Counted from the stretch's first letter, positions 1 to 6,804 are shown. The stretch is DNA of 8,306 nt from Chitinophagaceae bacterium (GCA_020846105.1 JADLEN010000041.1:1-8306); one strand, 5' to 3'. Translations and numbers: made by a program. Notes: generated by a model from the letters alone, not told the origin.

Positions 1-1533
1 ATCGTATTGGCATACTATTAAGCGACCTGTTACTGTTGGTTTTCCAAAATTCAAAATTCTAATTGCATAATCATGAGTTTCGCCAGCAGTATAAGTACCA
101 CAAGGTGTAATATCTGACAGTACTCCTTGGCCATAAACAATACGCATACCTGTAAGTCCTTTTAATGCAGTCACGGGTACAGTAAAATCGCCTACAGCAG
201 TTTGAGGATTAGGCTGAGAAGGACTATAAGAATTGGCATACACCAATTCGGACACTTCATAAGTAGCATTTTGATTATAGTCTATAAATACTTTTACAGC
301 ACGGTTACGTTTGAAAGTATCGCAAGAACCCAAGCGCATAGTAAGTGTGTATTCGGTTCCAGGTTCCATTTCTATAGCAGGTAATGCCATACTACCACTT
401 GCATAGTTTTCATAAAAACCACCAGTAACCGAGCAAGGTGAAGGATTAAACATTGTACCTAAAGCAACACTAAGGATATCCTCTTTTTTGTTGTCGCCAG
501 ATGCAGAGGCGCAATCACAATTGTATGGAGGTGCCTGACGCACTATAACGGTTGAGGATGTGCCACTAAGGCCAGTGAGCACGCAGGTAACGATACAGCG
601 ATAATAAGTAGTAACTGCTTGTGAAGCTTTTTTTCTTACAGAGGTTGTAGAAGCAGCACCCATATTGGTCCAAGGGCCAGTAGCCGAAAGGCTTCTTTGC
701 CATTGAAAAGATAAACCATTGGCAAGCGTTGAACCTTTCAATCCAAGATTGATACTATCATCCTCTAAGCAATATTCGGGAGGATTAGGCAAATCGGCAA
801 AGGCAGTACCTCCAGAGGGTGCACTATTACAAGTATCTGGTCTGTTGTTGAAATATATATTGGGGCGAGAGGTTTGGGTAGCGGCGGTTAATGCAGCAAG
901 TGCATAATCACAAATACCAATTCCAAGAGTAACTGTGTTACTGTAATAGGTACGAGAAGCGTTCCAACCTAAACCTGTAGTCCATTCTACACGTGCATTT
1001 ACCGTTTTGATACCACTCCAAAAGCAAGTGCTTATCAAGATGTTGTCTGTACCATTCCAATAAAAGGGGCTAAAAAAGGAGAAGCCATCCATCCCGGTTG
1101 TGGGTAAATAAGAACTGATAGGATCATAAACAATTAGATCGCCTTTGGGCTGCCAAGTAGCTGCAGGAGCCACTGGTAATGCATTGAGTGTGGCAGGATT
1201 TACAGATGCTATATTAAACTTAAGGCTTGAGTGCAAATACGAGGTACTAGCATCTATTACATTAAATGCCAAGCTATCTATCCAGCCAGCCTTGAGACCC
1301 GCTGCGGTAAGCTCTGCTGCACGATACAAGTACTCTGCCCGCTGACCTTGATTAGCATTGCCAAAAGGGCTTGGATATTGAGTAGTTGTATTAGAAGTCC
1401 CTACGCCAGTACCTACTTTAAATAGTTGGGCCGAGCTAGGAGCAGCGGCACCTAATAGCAATGCACCTGCTAAAATAAATTTCTTGGCTTGTGATAAATG
1501 GCGACCAAAGGTTTTGATAAACGTTGTATTCAT
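1..1533 (-). CDS. Secreted Ig-like/GEVED-domain surface protein, C-terminus cut off by the window edge
   Basis: An open frame of 511 codons runs from ATG (complement of 1531-1533) to base 1 without a stop, so this is the N-terminal part of a larger protein. A long basic n-region precedes a hydrophobic core (about residues 19-31) and a signal-peptidase-I site after A35, with Q36 as the mature N-terminus. Residues 50-230 are a beta-rich region I cannot assign. Residues 246-335 look like a bacterial Ig-like domain: FQWQ at 276-279 and TYYRC at 309-313, with paired cysteines. Residues 395-493 match the GEVED domain of Bacteroidota cell-surface proteins: VFIDYNQN at 415-422, ELVYAN at 429-434, TGMRIVYG at 461-468 and GETHDYAI at 484-491. 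Such proteins are usually exported by T9SS, so a sorting domain probably lies beyond base 1; that is inference. Adhesion or polymer binding is plausible, but the specific role is unknown. Confidence 0.9.
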   Translation of the reverse strand, partial: MNTTFIKTFGRHLSQAKKFILAGALLLGAAAPSSAQLFKVGTGVGTSNTTTQYPSPFGNANQGQRAEYLYRAAELTAAGLKAGWIDSLAFNVIDASTSYLHSSLKFNIASVNPATLNALPVAPAATWQPKGDLIVYDPISSYLPTTGMDGFSFFSPFYWNGTDNILISTCFWSGIKTVNARVEWTTGLGWNASRTYYSNTVTLGIGICDYALAALTAATQTSRPNIYFNNRPDTCNSAPSGGTAFADLPNPPEYCLEDDSINLGLKGSTLANGLSFQWQRSLSATGPWTNMGAASTTSVRKKASQAVTTYYRCIVTCVLTGLSGTSSTVIVRQAPPYNCDCASASGDNKKEDILSVALGTMFNPSPCSVTGGFYENYASGSMALPAIEMEPGTEYTLTMRLGSCDTFKRNRAVKVFIDYNQNATYEVSELVYANSYSPSQPNPQTAVGDFTVPVTALKGLTGMRIVYGQGVLSDITPCGTYTAGETHDYAIRILNFGKPTVTGRLIVCQYD

Positions 1534-1587
1534 CTTTTGTTGTTTTAAATAAGTGTTTACTTACTGTTTCACTAATAGAGTTCAATA

Positions 1588-1620
1588 GTTAAAACGCCCT
1601 TAAAATTAGATAGTTTTAAC
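1588..1620. repeat. 8-bp perfect inverted repeat in the GEVED gene leader
   Basis: GTTAAAAC at 1588-1595 is matched by its exact reverse complement GTTTTAAC at 1613-1620, with a 17-base AT-rich spacer that holds a further TTAAAA at 1600-1605. It lies 55-87 bases upstream of the GEVED-protein start and about 100 bases beyond the stop of the FG-GAP gene. No U-tract follows on either strand, so a terminator is unlikely. It could be an operator or a leader hairpin. In such AT-rich DNA, chance is a real alternative. Confidence 0.4.
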
Positions 1621-1687
1621 CGAAAAAAGAAAGGTATTGTTAAAAATATTTTTTTGCACTGTATAATTATGTACGATTTTTATGCAA

Positions 1688-3979
1688 TTATTGGTTTTGT
1701 TTGACGAAAATGGAGCTGTAAAAATGGCTACCAATCTGTACTTTGCAATAATAAATCGCTGCCGCCAAATCTTGTATGTCTATAGTCACAAATCGCTGAT
1801 TGTGAACTATTGGAGCTATTTTTACTACTTGGCCAAGACTGTTGTATATTGTTATAGACGTGTTTTTTTCAGTATTGGTTTGCTTTAGGTCTATAATTAT
1901 TTTCGTATTGGCTGGATTGGGGAAAATTTTAATTGTTTCATTCTCAATACTAGCTTCGGAAATTGATATTGTTTTGTTTTGCTTGTACATTAACAATCCT
2001 CCATATACATTACCAACAACCATCTCATATTTACCATCACCATCAATATCTGCTATTGCTGGTGCCGACATATAAGAAGTGTATTCGGCATTTTTGGAGA
2101 AAATAAAGGAATAGGCACTATCTAAGCGAGTATATGCCGAGAACACATTGCCGCCTTCAAAACCAGTATACCTGAATATTCGCCCGGATCTACTGCCCAT
2201 AACCAAATACTCTTTTGAAGTATTGTCCATACGGCCTATAAATGGGGTTGAATGGCCAGAGGCAATCTTTTCAGGGTCAGACTTTACAAAACCTAATTTA
2301 TCATTGGTATATACCAATTGATGAATACCAACGGTTGTACTTGTATTTTTATAGTAAAATAATGACCCCATTTGGTCGCCAATAAGTAAATCCTTTACAC
2401 CATCAGCATCAATATCAAATACCAAAGGCACAGCAAAACCATTGGTTTGCACATCTATACCAGTAGCGTCTTTGAGCAGTGTGGGGCTATTGCTCCAATT
2501 GGGCATTGCTGCAGCAGTGGCTGCTATGTTTTTTATAAAGGATACCTTACCATTTAGGTGCCCCATTAGCAAATCGTCTTTGCCATCATTATCAATATCG
2601 CCAATACCTATAGACAAACCTTTCAGGCGGAGGGCAGCAAGACCCAAGAAATCTTTTGTTACTACCTCAAAAGAAGGGTTACCAGTAGTGCTGGTATTGC
2701 GCATATACATTATCCCGGTCAAAAACTGACCTGTACTAGCCTCATAGTACCCTCTGTTACCTACAAACAAATCGGGCTTGCCATCGCGGTCGTAATCGTA
2801 AAAAAACGGGTATGCATTAGTGCCAAGGTCTATTGCATCGGACACTAAAAATGTGTCGCTTTGGAATTTAAATGAAGGTATTTTATCGGTACCAATATTT
2901 TTATAAAACTGGCTACACTTATAGTTTTCGGATGTATTGGGCGAGTTGGGCGCCACCAACAAATCGCGCTTGCCATCATCATCCACATCAAGGTGAAATG
3001 CAGCTGCCCATTGTGCAATTTTTACCGTATCGCCTAGTGTTGTCCAAGCCGTATCTTGGTATACCATGCTATCTCTGCCACCACCCAAAGACTTGCCATT
3101 GCGCAAATACACAAGATAATTAAATGCACGATGGCCGTCCAAAACATCATAATCGTTATCGCCATCAATATCAAGTAAGCAAGGTGTGTTGCCACCATCG
3201 GTAGTTTTGAGCGTACTACCACTAATAGGTCCTGTGGTTTTTAGCAAAGATGAGTTGTCGCAATAGACGCCCAAATCGTGCGAGCGTATGTAGGCTTGTT
3301 TCATTTTCCCCCAGCACTTATCGGCCAGACGAATACGAACAGAATCCTTTGGTAGCCCATCTTCTACTTGTAAGTTTTGATACCAATTCATGTAAAATCC
3401 ATCACCATAATAACCCAAAAAATCTAAATCGCCATCTCCATCCACATCCACAATTGCGGGTATATCGCCAGGGTTGGCCTCTGCATTTACCAAGCCTGTT
3501 GTCAGTTTGTCATTACTATAAAAAAGTGATTTGTAAAATGTAAAACACAATTCATTGGCGGCATTGTAATAGCCACGATGAATGGTATAACCTGTGCGCC
3601 CCGACTCAAACAAGTCCATTGCGCCATCGCCGTTATAATCGCGCATGATGAGGTAAAAGCTGCAATAGGGAAAATTTTCGGCATAGCGCGGACGATAAAG
3701 ATATTTGGGAGCCCCAGATGTTCCATAATTAATAAAAGTCTTTACAGAGCTTTGGTCGGCTTGGAAAATAACCAAATCGTTAAGACCATCATTATTAAGG
3801 TCGGCAATAGAATATTGAGGATTATTGAGACCGCCACACCAAGCCAAAGTTTTTTCGACACCACCAGAAAATACGGAAACACTAGTGTCCTCTTCATAAA
3901 CCTTGCCCTGAAATTGAGCATTGGCACCATTGTAGCAACAAAATAGTATGCTAAGTGTAATTATAATTTTCGTTTTCAT
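1688..3979 (-). CDS. Secreted FG-GAP/VCBS repeat protein with T9SS type A sorting domain
   Basis: The 763-residue protein has a signal peptide with predicted cleavage after A21 (ANA|Q). At least nine FG-GAP/VCBS-type repeats carry Ca-binding D-x-D/N-x-D-G loops, near residues 59-72, 112-124, 177-189, 269-280, 330-342, 394-406, 460-472, 521-533 and 642-654; a degenerate one at 581-596 has lost its acidic loop. Linkers such as YKNIGT (359-364) are typical of propeller blades. Residues 683-763 form a Por-type C-terminal sorting domain: IFPNPA at 685-690, LGQVV at 715-719, LAAAIYYCKV at 738-747, and a terminal beta strand ending KQNQ. The protein should therefore cross the outer membrane through T9SS and be anchored or released there. 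The start lies 12 bases after the SDR stop, suggesting cotranscription. The role is probably ligand binding or adhesion; no catalytic domain is visible. Confidence 0.93.
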   Translation of the reverse strand: MKTKIIITLSILFCCYNGANAQFQGKVYEEDTSVSVFSGGVEKTLAWCGGLNNPQYSIADLNNDGLNDLVIFQADQSSVKTFINYGTSGAPKYLYRPRYAENFPYCSFYLIMRDYNGDGAMDLFESGRTGYTIHRGYYNAANELCFTFYKSLFYSNDKLTTGLVNAEANPGDIPAIVDVDGDGDLDFLGYYGDGFYMNWYQNLQVEDGLPKDSVRIRLADKCWGKMKQAYIRSHDLGVYCDNSSLLKTTGPISGSTLKTTDGGNTPCLLDIDGDNDYDVLDGHRAFNYLVYLRNGKSLGGGRDSMVYQDTAWTTLGDTVKIAQWAAAFHLDVDDDGKRDLLVAPNSPNTSENYKCSQFYKNIGTDKIPSFKFQSDTFLVSDAIDLGTNAYPFFYDYDRDGKPDLFVGNRGYYEASTGQFLTGIMYMRNTSTTGNPSFEVVTKDFLGLAALRLKGLSIGIGDIDNDGKDDLLMGHLNGKVSFIKNIAATAAAMPNWSNSPTLLKDATGIDVQTNGFAVPLVFDIDADGVKDLLIGDQMGSLFYYKNTSTTVGIHQLVYTNDKLGFVKSDPEKIASGHSTPFIGRMDNTSKEYLVMGSRSGRIFRYTGFEGGNVFSAYTRLDSAYSFIFSKNAEYTSYMSAPAIADIDGDGKYEMVVGNVYGGLLMYKQNKTISISEASIENETIKIFPNPANTKIIIDLKQTNTEKNTSITIYNSLGQVVKIAPIVHNQRFVTIDIQDLAAAIYYCKVQIGSHFYSSIFVKQNQ

Positions 3980-3991
3980 AAGCGATATTTT

Positions 3992-4810
3992 TTACTTTTC
4001 GTATTTGCGTAATGGTGAGTTTGGTTCTTTTAAAAACAAGTTATAAACTTGGTTGTCTACAAATAAAGGTATCAATTTATTGAGCCATACCGCCAATTTT
4101 CCTTGCACTGTCATTACCACAGTACGTTTGCGCAGGCGCATTGCTTTTATTATTCTTTCCGCACACTCCTCCGCACTCATCAGCTTGTCTTCGGCTAGTG
4201 GCGTCTCTTGCTGGGCCGTACCCGTTGCGCTCAATGCTGTATTGCGGATATTGGAAGCCGTAAAACCGGGGCTTACCCACATCACATGAGCACCTGTGTG
4301 TAGTAGCTCGGTGCGCAAAGATTCTAAAAAACCTTGCATCGCAAATTTAGATGCCGAGTATCCAGTACGTGCCGGCAAACCACGGTATCCTGCAATGGAA
4401 GACACGCCTACAATAATTCCTTTGCTTTTCAAAATTGCTGGCAAGGCATATTTACACATATACACTGTGCCCCAAAAATTAATATCCATAAGGTTGCGGA
4501 TAACTTCCAAGTCCACTTCTTCAAATAAGGCGCGCATACTCATACCAGCATTATTCACCACAGCATCAATATTGCCCCACTTGGCAAGCACAGTATTTAC
4601 AAAATTTTTACAATCCGCTTCCTTGCTTACATCGGCGGTCATGAGCAACAATTTATTGTTATCAAAAGCCACAAATGCTTCTTGTAATTTGTCGAGGTTG
4701 CGGGCACACAATGCTACCCTAGCCCCAGTAGCCAAAAAGCCTATGGCTAAGGCTTTGCCAATGCCCGAAGATGCACCTGTGATAACAATAACTTTATCAT
4801 TAAAAGACAT
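3992..4810 (-). CDS. Short-chain dehydrogenase/reductase (SDR) family oxidoreductase
   Basis: This 272-residue classical SDR should be a cytoplasmic NAD(P)(H)-dependent oxidoreductase acting on a carbonyl or hydroxyl group. Visible motifs are the cofactor-binding TGASSGIG (11-18), D60 in the TADV segment, NNAG (86-89), and the catalytic tetrad N111, S138, Y151 and K155 (YSASK at 151-155), followed by the PG turn at 181-182. R37 after the second strand suggests a preference for NADP(H). The C-terminal part (about 236-262) is more hydrophobic than in FabG and could touch the membrane. The length fits DHRS7-like bacterial SDRs, but the substrate cannot be read from the sequence. It is the first gene of a probable two-gene unit with the FG-GAP protein and is divergent from phoH. 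No Shine-Dalgarno sequence precedes the ATG. Confidence 0.95.
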   Translation of the reverse strand: MSFNDKVIVITGASSGIGKALAIGFLATGARVALCARNLDKLQEAFVAFDNNKLLLMTADVSKEADCKNFVNTVLAKWGNIDAVVNNAGMSMRALFEEVDLEVIRNLMDINFWGTVYMCKYALPAILKSKGIIVGVSSIAGYRGLPARTGYSASKFAMQGFLESLRTELLHTGAHVMWVSPGFTASNIRNTALSATGTAQQETPLAEDKLMSAEECAERIIKAMRLRKRTVVMTVQGKLAVWLNKLIPLFVDNQVYNLFLKEPNSPLRKYEK

Positions 4811-4834
4811 AATAATTCAACCAATTTTGTGCAA

Positions 4835-4842
4835 CAAAAATA
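4835..4842 (-). promoter_or_regulatory. Candidate -7 box for the SDR gene
   Basis: On the minus strand, 4842 to 4835 reads TATTTTTG, an exact match to the Bacteroidota -7 consensus TAnnTTTG. It implies a 5' leader of roughly 20 bases before the ATG at 4810. I see no TTG element at the expected distance upstream, and the region is AT-rich, so this is tentative. Confidence 0.35.
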
Positions 4843-4881
4843 TACAAATTCTTTCGAAGTATTTTTATAAATAAACTCTAG

Positions 4882-4889
4882 TACATTCG
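4882..4889 (+). promoter_or_regulatory. Candidate -7 box for phoH
   Basis: TACATTCG matches TAnnTTTG at 7 of 8 positions, with C in place of the second-last T, the same substitution seen in the lipoprotein promoter at 6000-6007. No clear -33 TTG lies about 19 bases upstream. If it is used, the leader would be about 45 bases and would contain the hairpin at 4898-4913. Confidence 0.3.
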
Positions 4890-4897
4890 CTATAACT

Positions 4898-4916
4898 AAG
4901 GGAAAATGCCCTTTTT
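4898..4916 (+). other. Small hairpin plus T-run in the phoH leader
   Basis: AAGGG (4898-4902) pairs with CCCTT (4909-4913) across a six-base loop and runs into TTT (4914-4916). It sits 26 bases before the TTG start of phoH. It resembles a minimal intrinsic terminator or attenuator, but the 5-bp stem is short. It could also be a start-proximal RNA structure or chance. Confidence 0.3.
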
Positions 4917-4941
4917 ATGTTCACTTCAAAACTGACCTACT

Positions 4942-5961
4942 TTGACAGAAATTATCATCAACCTCGAAACCATCAACCCCATAGAATTTGTAGGGGTCAA
5001 CAACAGTAAATTCGACATTCTAAAAAAGCGATTCCCGGCCTTAAAAATATTATCCCGAGGCACACAACTAAAAGTTAGTGGCAAACCCGAAGAAGTAGAA
5101 AATGCCTCTGTAAAAATCAACCAAATTATTAGCTACTTGGAGCGCAACGGGCATATTTCCGAAAACTATTTTGCACGCATCCTAGGCGACGATGAGTTGG
5201 GAGAGCTAAGCGCAGAGGAGCTTTCGAGCAATGATGTACTTGTTTTTGGCCCCAATGGCAAAGTGGTACGCGCCAAAACCCCCAACCAAAAATTGTTGGC
5301 TACTACATCAGACAAAAACGACATCACCTTTGCGATAGGGCCGGCAGGTACGGGCAAAACCTATACCGCAGTAGCCCTTGCCGTAAGAGCGCTGAAAAAT
5401 AAGGCTGTAAGAAAAATAATACTAACGCGCCCCGCTGTAGAAGCTGGTGAAAACTTGGGCTTTTTGCCAGGCGATTTAAAAGAAAAAATAGACCCCTATT
5501 TACGCCCACTATATGATGCTTTGGAGGACATGATACCTGTAGACAAATTAAATTATTACATGACCAACCGTGTGATAGAAGTGGCGCCACTAGCCTATAT
5601 GCGCGGACGAACACTAGATAATGCATTCATAATCTTGGACGAAGCACAAAACACCTCAGACCTGCAACTCAAAATGTTTTTGACCCGTATAGGTGCCAAT
5701 GCCAAAGCGGTAATTACAGGAGACATTACACAAATAGATTTGCCCAAAAACATGAAATCGGGACTGGCAAAAGCAGAGCGAATATTGAGCAATATTGATG
5801 GTATTGGCTTTATAAAACTAGACGAAAGCGATGTAGTGCGCCACCGACTTGTAAAACAAATAATAAAGGCCTACGAAAAAGCACAAGAACAAGAAGACCA
5901 ACAAGAAGAAGCACAAAAAGATGCACGTAGAAAACTAAGAAATGAAAACCGTGGCGAATAA
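4942..5961 (+). CDS. phoH: PhoH family (YbeZ/PhoL-type) ATPase
   Basis: This 339-residue cytoplasmic P-loop ATPase has the PhoH-domain Walker A GPAGTGKT (133-140), the conserved TRPAVEAGE segment (162-170), Walker B ILDEAQN (231-237) and the GDITQIDLP segment (261-269). Residues 1-80 resemble the KH-like N-terminal domain of YbeZ/PhoH proteins. The tail from about 310 is highly charged and probably helical. In other bacteria the family is linked to RNA metabolism, often as a partner of the endonuclease YbeY, and the name comes from phosphate-starvation induction in E. coli; no ybeY is adjacent here. The TTG start is well supported: an in-frame stop lies at 4933-4935, the first internal Met is residue 197, and the N-terminus from this TTG fits the family. 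There is no Shine-Dalgarno sequence. Confidence 0.95.
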   Translation: MTEIIINLETINPIEFVGVNNSKFDILKKRFPALKILSRGTQLKVSGKPEEVENASVKINQIISYLERNGHISENYFARILGDDELGELSAEELSSNDVLVFGPNGKVVRAKTPNQKLLATTSDKNDITFAIGPAGTGKTYTAVALAVRALKNKAVRKIILTRPAVEAGENLGFLPGDLKEKIDPYLRPLYDALEDMIPVDKLNYYMTNRVIEVAPLAYMRGRTLDNAFIILDEAQNTSDLQLKMFLTRIGANAKAVITGDITQIDLPKNMKSGLAKAERILSNIDGIGFIKLDESDVVRHRLVKQIIKAYEKAQEQEDQQEEAQKDARRKLRNENRGE

Positions 5962-5977
5962 ATTTTAGCCTTTTGTA

Positions 5978-6007
5978 TTGACATTTTAATTTTTCTAGCT
6001 ACCTTCG
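5978..6007 (+). promoter_or_regulatory. Candidate promoter for the small lipoprotein gene
   Basis: TTG at 5978-5980 and TACCTTCG at 6000-6007 are 19 bases apart. This fits the Bacteroidota -33 TTG / -7 TAnnTTTG layout with one mismatch. Transcription would start near 6012, giving a leader of about 15 bases before the ATG at 6027. This would let the lipoprotein gene be transcribed independently of phoH. Confidence 0.5.
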
Positions 6008-6026
6008 GAACATCAAATTTTACACA

Positions 6027-6275
6027 ATGAAATTATTCAATACCTTATTTCTCTCGGCAGCTACGATAGTAGTATTGGCCGCTAGCTCTTGTACCAAAGA
6101 ATACACTTGCCAATGCACTATTAAATATACGGGTGTGGCAGGCCTGCCCGACTCTTCCATTAACGAGTACCAAGTGCGCGACACAAAAAGTAAAGCCAAA
6201 AGCATGTGCGAAGGTAGCTCTGCCACCTTTGAGAAAGACAATGTAACAACTACAGAAACCTGTTTATTGTTTTAA
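6027..6275 (+). CDS. Small cysteine-rich lipoprotein
   Basis: The 82-residue product has a signal peptide with a hydrophobic core (residues 7-18) and a lipobox-like ASSC ending at C22, followed by TKEYTCQC. C22 would be lipidated, leaving about 61 residues of mature protein in the periplasm or on the cell surface. Four further cysteines (C28, C30, C61, C79) could form two disulfides. The layout resembles short Bacteroidota lipoproteins with a KEYTCxC-like start after the lipid anchor, which to my knowledge have no established function. The -3 position is Ala rather than the usual Leu, which is tolerated in this phylum. It is monocistronic: its own candidate promoter lies upstream and a hairpin follows 25 bases after the stop. 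Confidence 0.82.
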   Translation: MKLFNTLFLSAATIVVLAASSCTKEYTCQCTIKYTGVAGLPDSSINEYQVRDTKSKAKSMCEGSSATFEKDNVTTTETCLLF

Positions 6276-6299
6276 TAAATCCATAGTTTAATGTATTGA

Positions 6300-6331
6300 A
6301 GAGGGGTGCGTCTATTCAGATGCACCCTTCT
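6300..6331 (+). terminator. Strong hairpin after the lipoprotein gene, probable terminator
   Basis: Bases 6300-6313 pair with 6318-6331 over 14 consecutive positions (12 Watson-Crick and two G-U pairs) around a four-base ATTC loop. The GC-rich middle is GGGTGC/GCACCC. It begins 25 bases after the lipoprotein stop. The T-tract afterward is poor (GCTATTT), so it may act as a terminator, a 3'-end stabiliser, or both. Confidence 0.65.
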
Positions 6332-6528
6332 GCTATTTGGCACTATGCCATCGCTAATATTTACTGCATAAGCACAGCTCCAAAAAAACGCAATTCGTTA
6401 ATGCACATAAAAAATTGTTCAATAACACCCTCGCCTTCTTATATTCAAAAACAAACCTATAAATCAAAACACAAGCAACAAAATCTTTACTTTAAAAAGG
6501 TTTACTTTATATTCCTAAAACGCTAGGC
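6332..6528. other. AT-rich intergenic spacer without a supported gene
   Basis: This is the larger part of the 287-base gap between the lipoprotein and DUF2007 genes. It holds only a short TTG-initiated frame with no family features and a direct repeat of TTTACTTTA (6486-6494 and 6501-6509, period 15). I see no RNA gene in it. Confidence 0.5.
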
Positions 6529-6558
6529 TTGATACTGGCTTTTATTTCTTTAATTTTA
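6529..6558 (+). promoter_or_regulatory. Candidate promoter of the DUF2007-barrel-pafA unit
   Basis: TTG at 6529-6531 is followed after 19 bases by TAATTTTA at 6551-6558, a 7 of 8 match to TAnnTTTG. The box ends only four bases before the ATG at 6563, so a start about five bases downstream would give a leaderless or nearly leaderless mRNA. Confidence 0.42.
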
Positions 6559-6562
6559 CCAA

Positions 6563-6802
6563 ATGAACAACCAAACAAAATGGACCTCTGTCTATAAAAC
6601 CATCAGCAAAGTAGAAGCCGAAATTGTGAAAGGGAATATTGAAAATGAAGGCATCCCCTGTGTAGTTGTCAACAAACAAGACAGCTCTTATTTGATGATA
6701 TTACCTGGCATGGTAGAGCTGCACGTACCCGAAGATCAAAAGGAATTGGCACTAGCAATTATAGCACAGCAAACAACAGAAGACGAAGAAAACGAAGCAT
6801 AA
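6563..6802 (+). CDS. DUF2007 domain protein (putative signal-transducing protein)
   Basis: This 79-residue protein has no signal peptide. The pattern fits the DUF2007 family: a first beta strand with WTSVYKT (7-13), a helix with EAEIVKGNIENEGI (18-31), a central strand CVVVNKQDSSY (33-43), then VELHVPE (51-57) and a final helix. Family members are small, probably cytoplasmic ferredoxin-fold-like proteins; a signalling role has been proposed but no reaction is established. The C-terminus (71-79) is strongly acidic. It is the first gene of a tight unit: the next gene starts two bases after its stop, so translational coupling is likely. The ATG lies immediately after a candidate -7 box and has no ribosome-binding site. 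Confidence 0.88.
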   Translation: MNNQTKWTSVYKTISKVEAEIVKGNIENEGIPCVVVNKQDSSYLMILPGMVELHVPEDQKELALAIIAQQTTEDEENEA

Positions 6803-6804
6803 AA

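Noticed and set aside
1629..1636. TACCTTTC on the minus strand as a -7 box for the GEVED gene
   Set aside because: It matches 7 of 8 positions, but no TTG lies at the expected distance and it would imply a leader of about 90 bases; not strong enough to annotate.
1654..1687. TTGCA/TGCAA inverted repeat just past the FG-GAP stop as a terminator
   Set aside because: The stem is only 5 bp with a 24-base loop, and the following run on the minus strand is A-rich rather than T-rich.
1682..1888. 68-codon plus-strand frame covering the end of the FG-GAP gene
   Set aside because: It is antisense to the T9SS sorting domain, whose motifs clearly define the coding strand.
3578..3946. 122-codon plus-strand frame inside the FG-GAP gene
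   Set aside because: It is antisense to well-defined FG-GAP repeats and has no supporting domain or start signal.
3935..3979. Lipoprotein signal at the double cysteine (residues 14-15) of the FG-GAP protein
   Set aside because: The residues before the cysteines (ILF) do not form a lipobox, and a good signal-peptidase-I site (ANA|Q) follows.
3992..4810. Assignment of the SDR as FabG
   Set aside because: It has the generic SDR tetrad, but the long C-terminal extension and the lack of fatty-acid genes nearby do not support a specific FabG call.
4296..4874. 192-codon plus-strand frame over the SDR gene
   Set aside because: It lies antisense to an SDR gene with a complete set of catalytic motifs and has no family features of its own; it reflects codon bias on the other strand.
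6486..6509. Direct repeat TTTACTTTA as a CRISPR or regulatory iteron
   Set aside because: There are only two short AT-rich copies with a 15-base period and no further units; chance is the simpler explanation.
6296..6526. 76-codon TTG-initiated frame between the lipoprotein and DUF2007 genes
   Set aside because: It starts across the terminator hairpin, has no recognisable domain, signal peptide or promoter, and its low-complexity Lys/Ser/Tyr-rich composition looks like translated AT-rich spacer.
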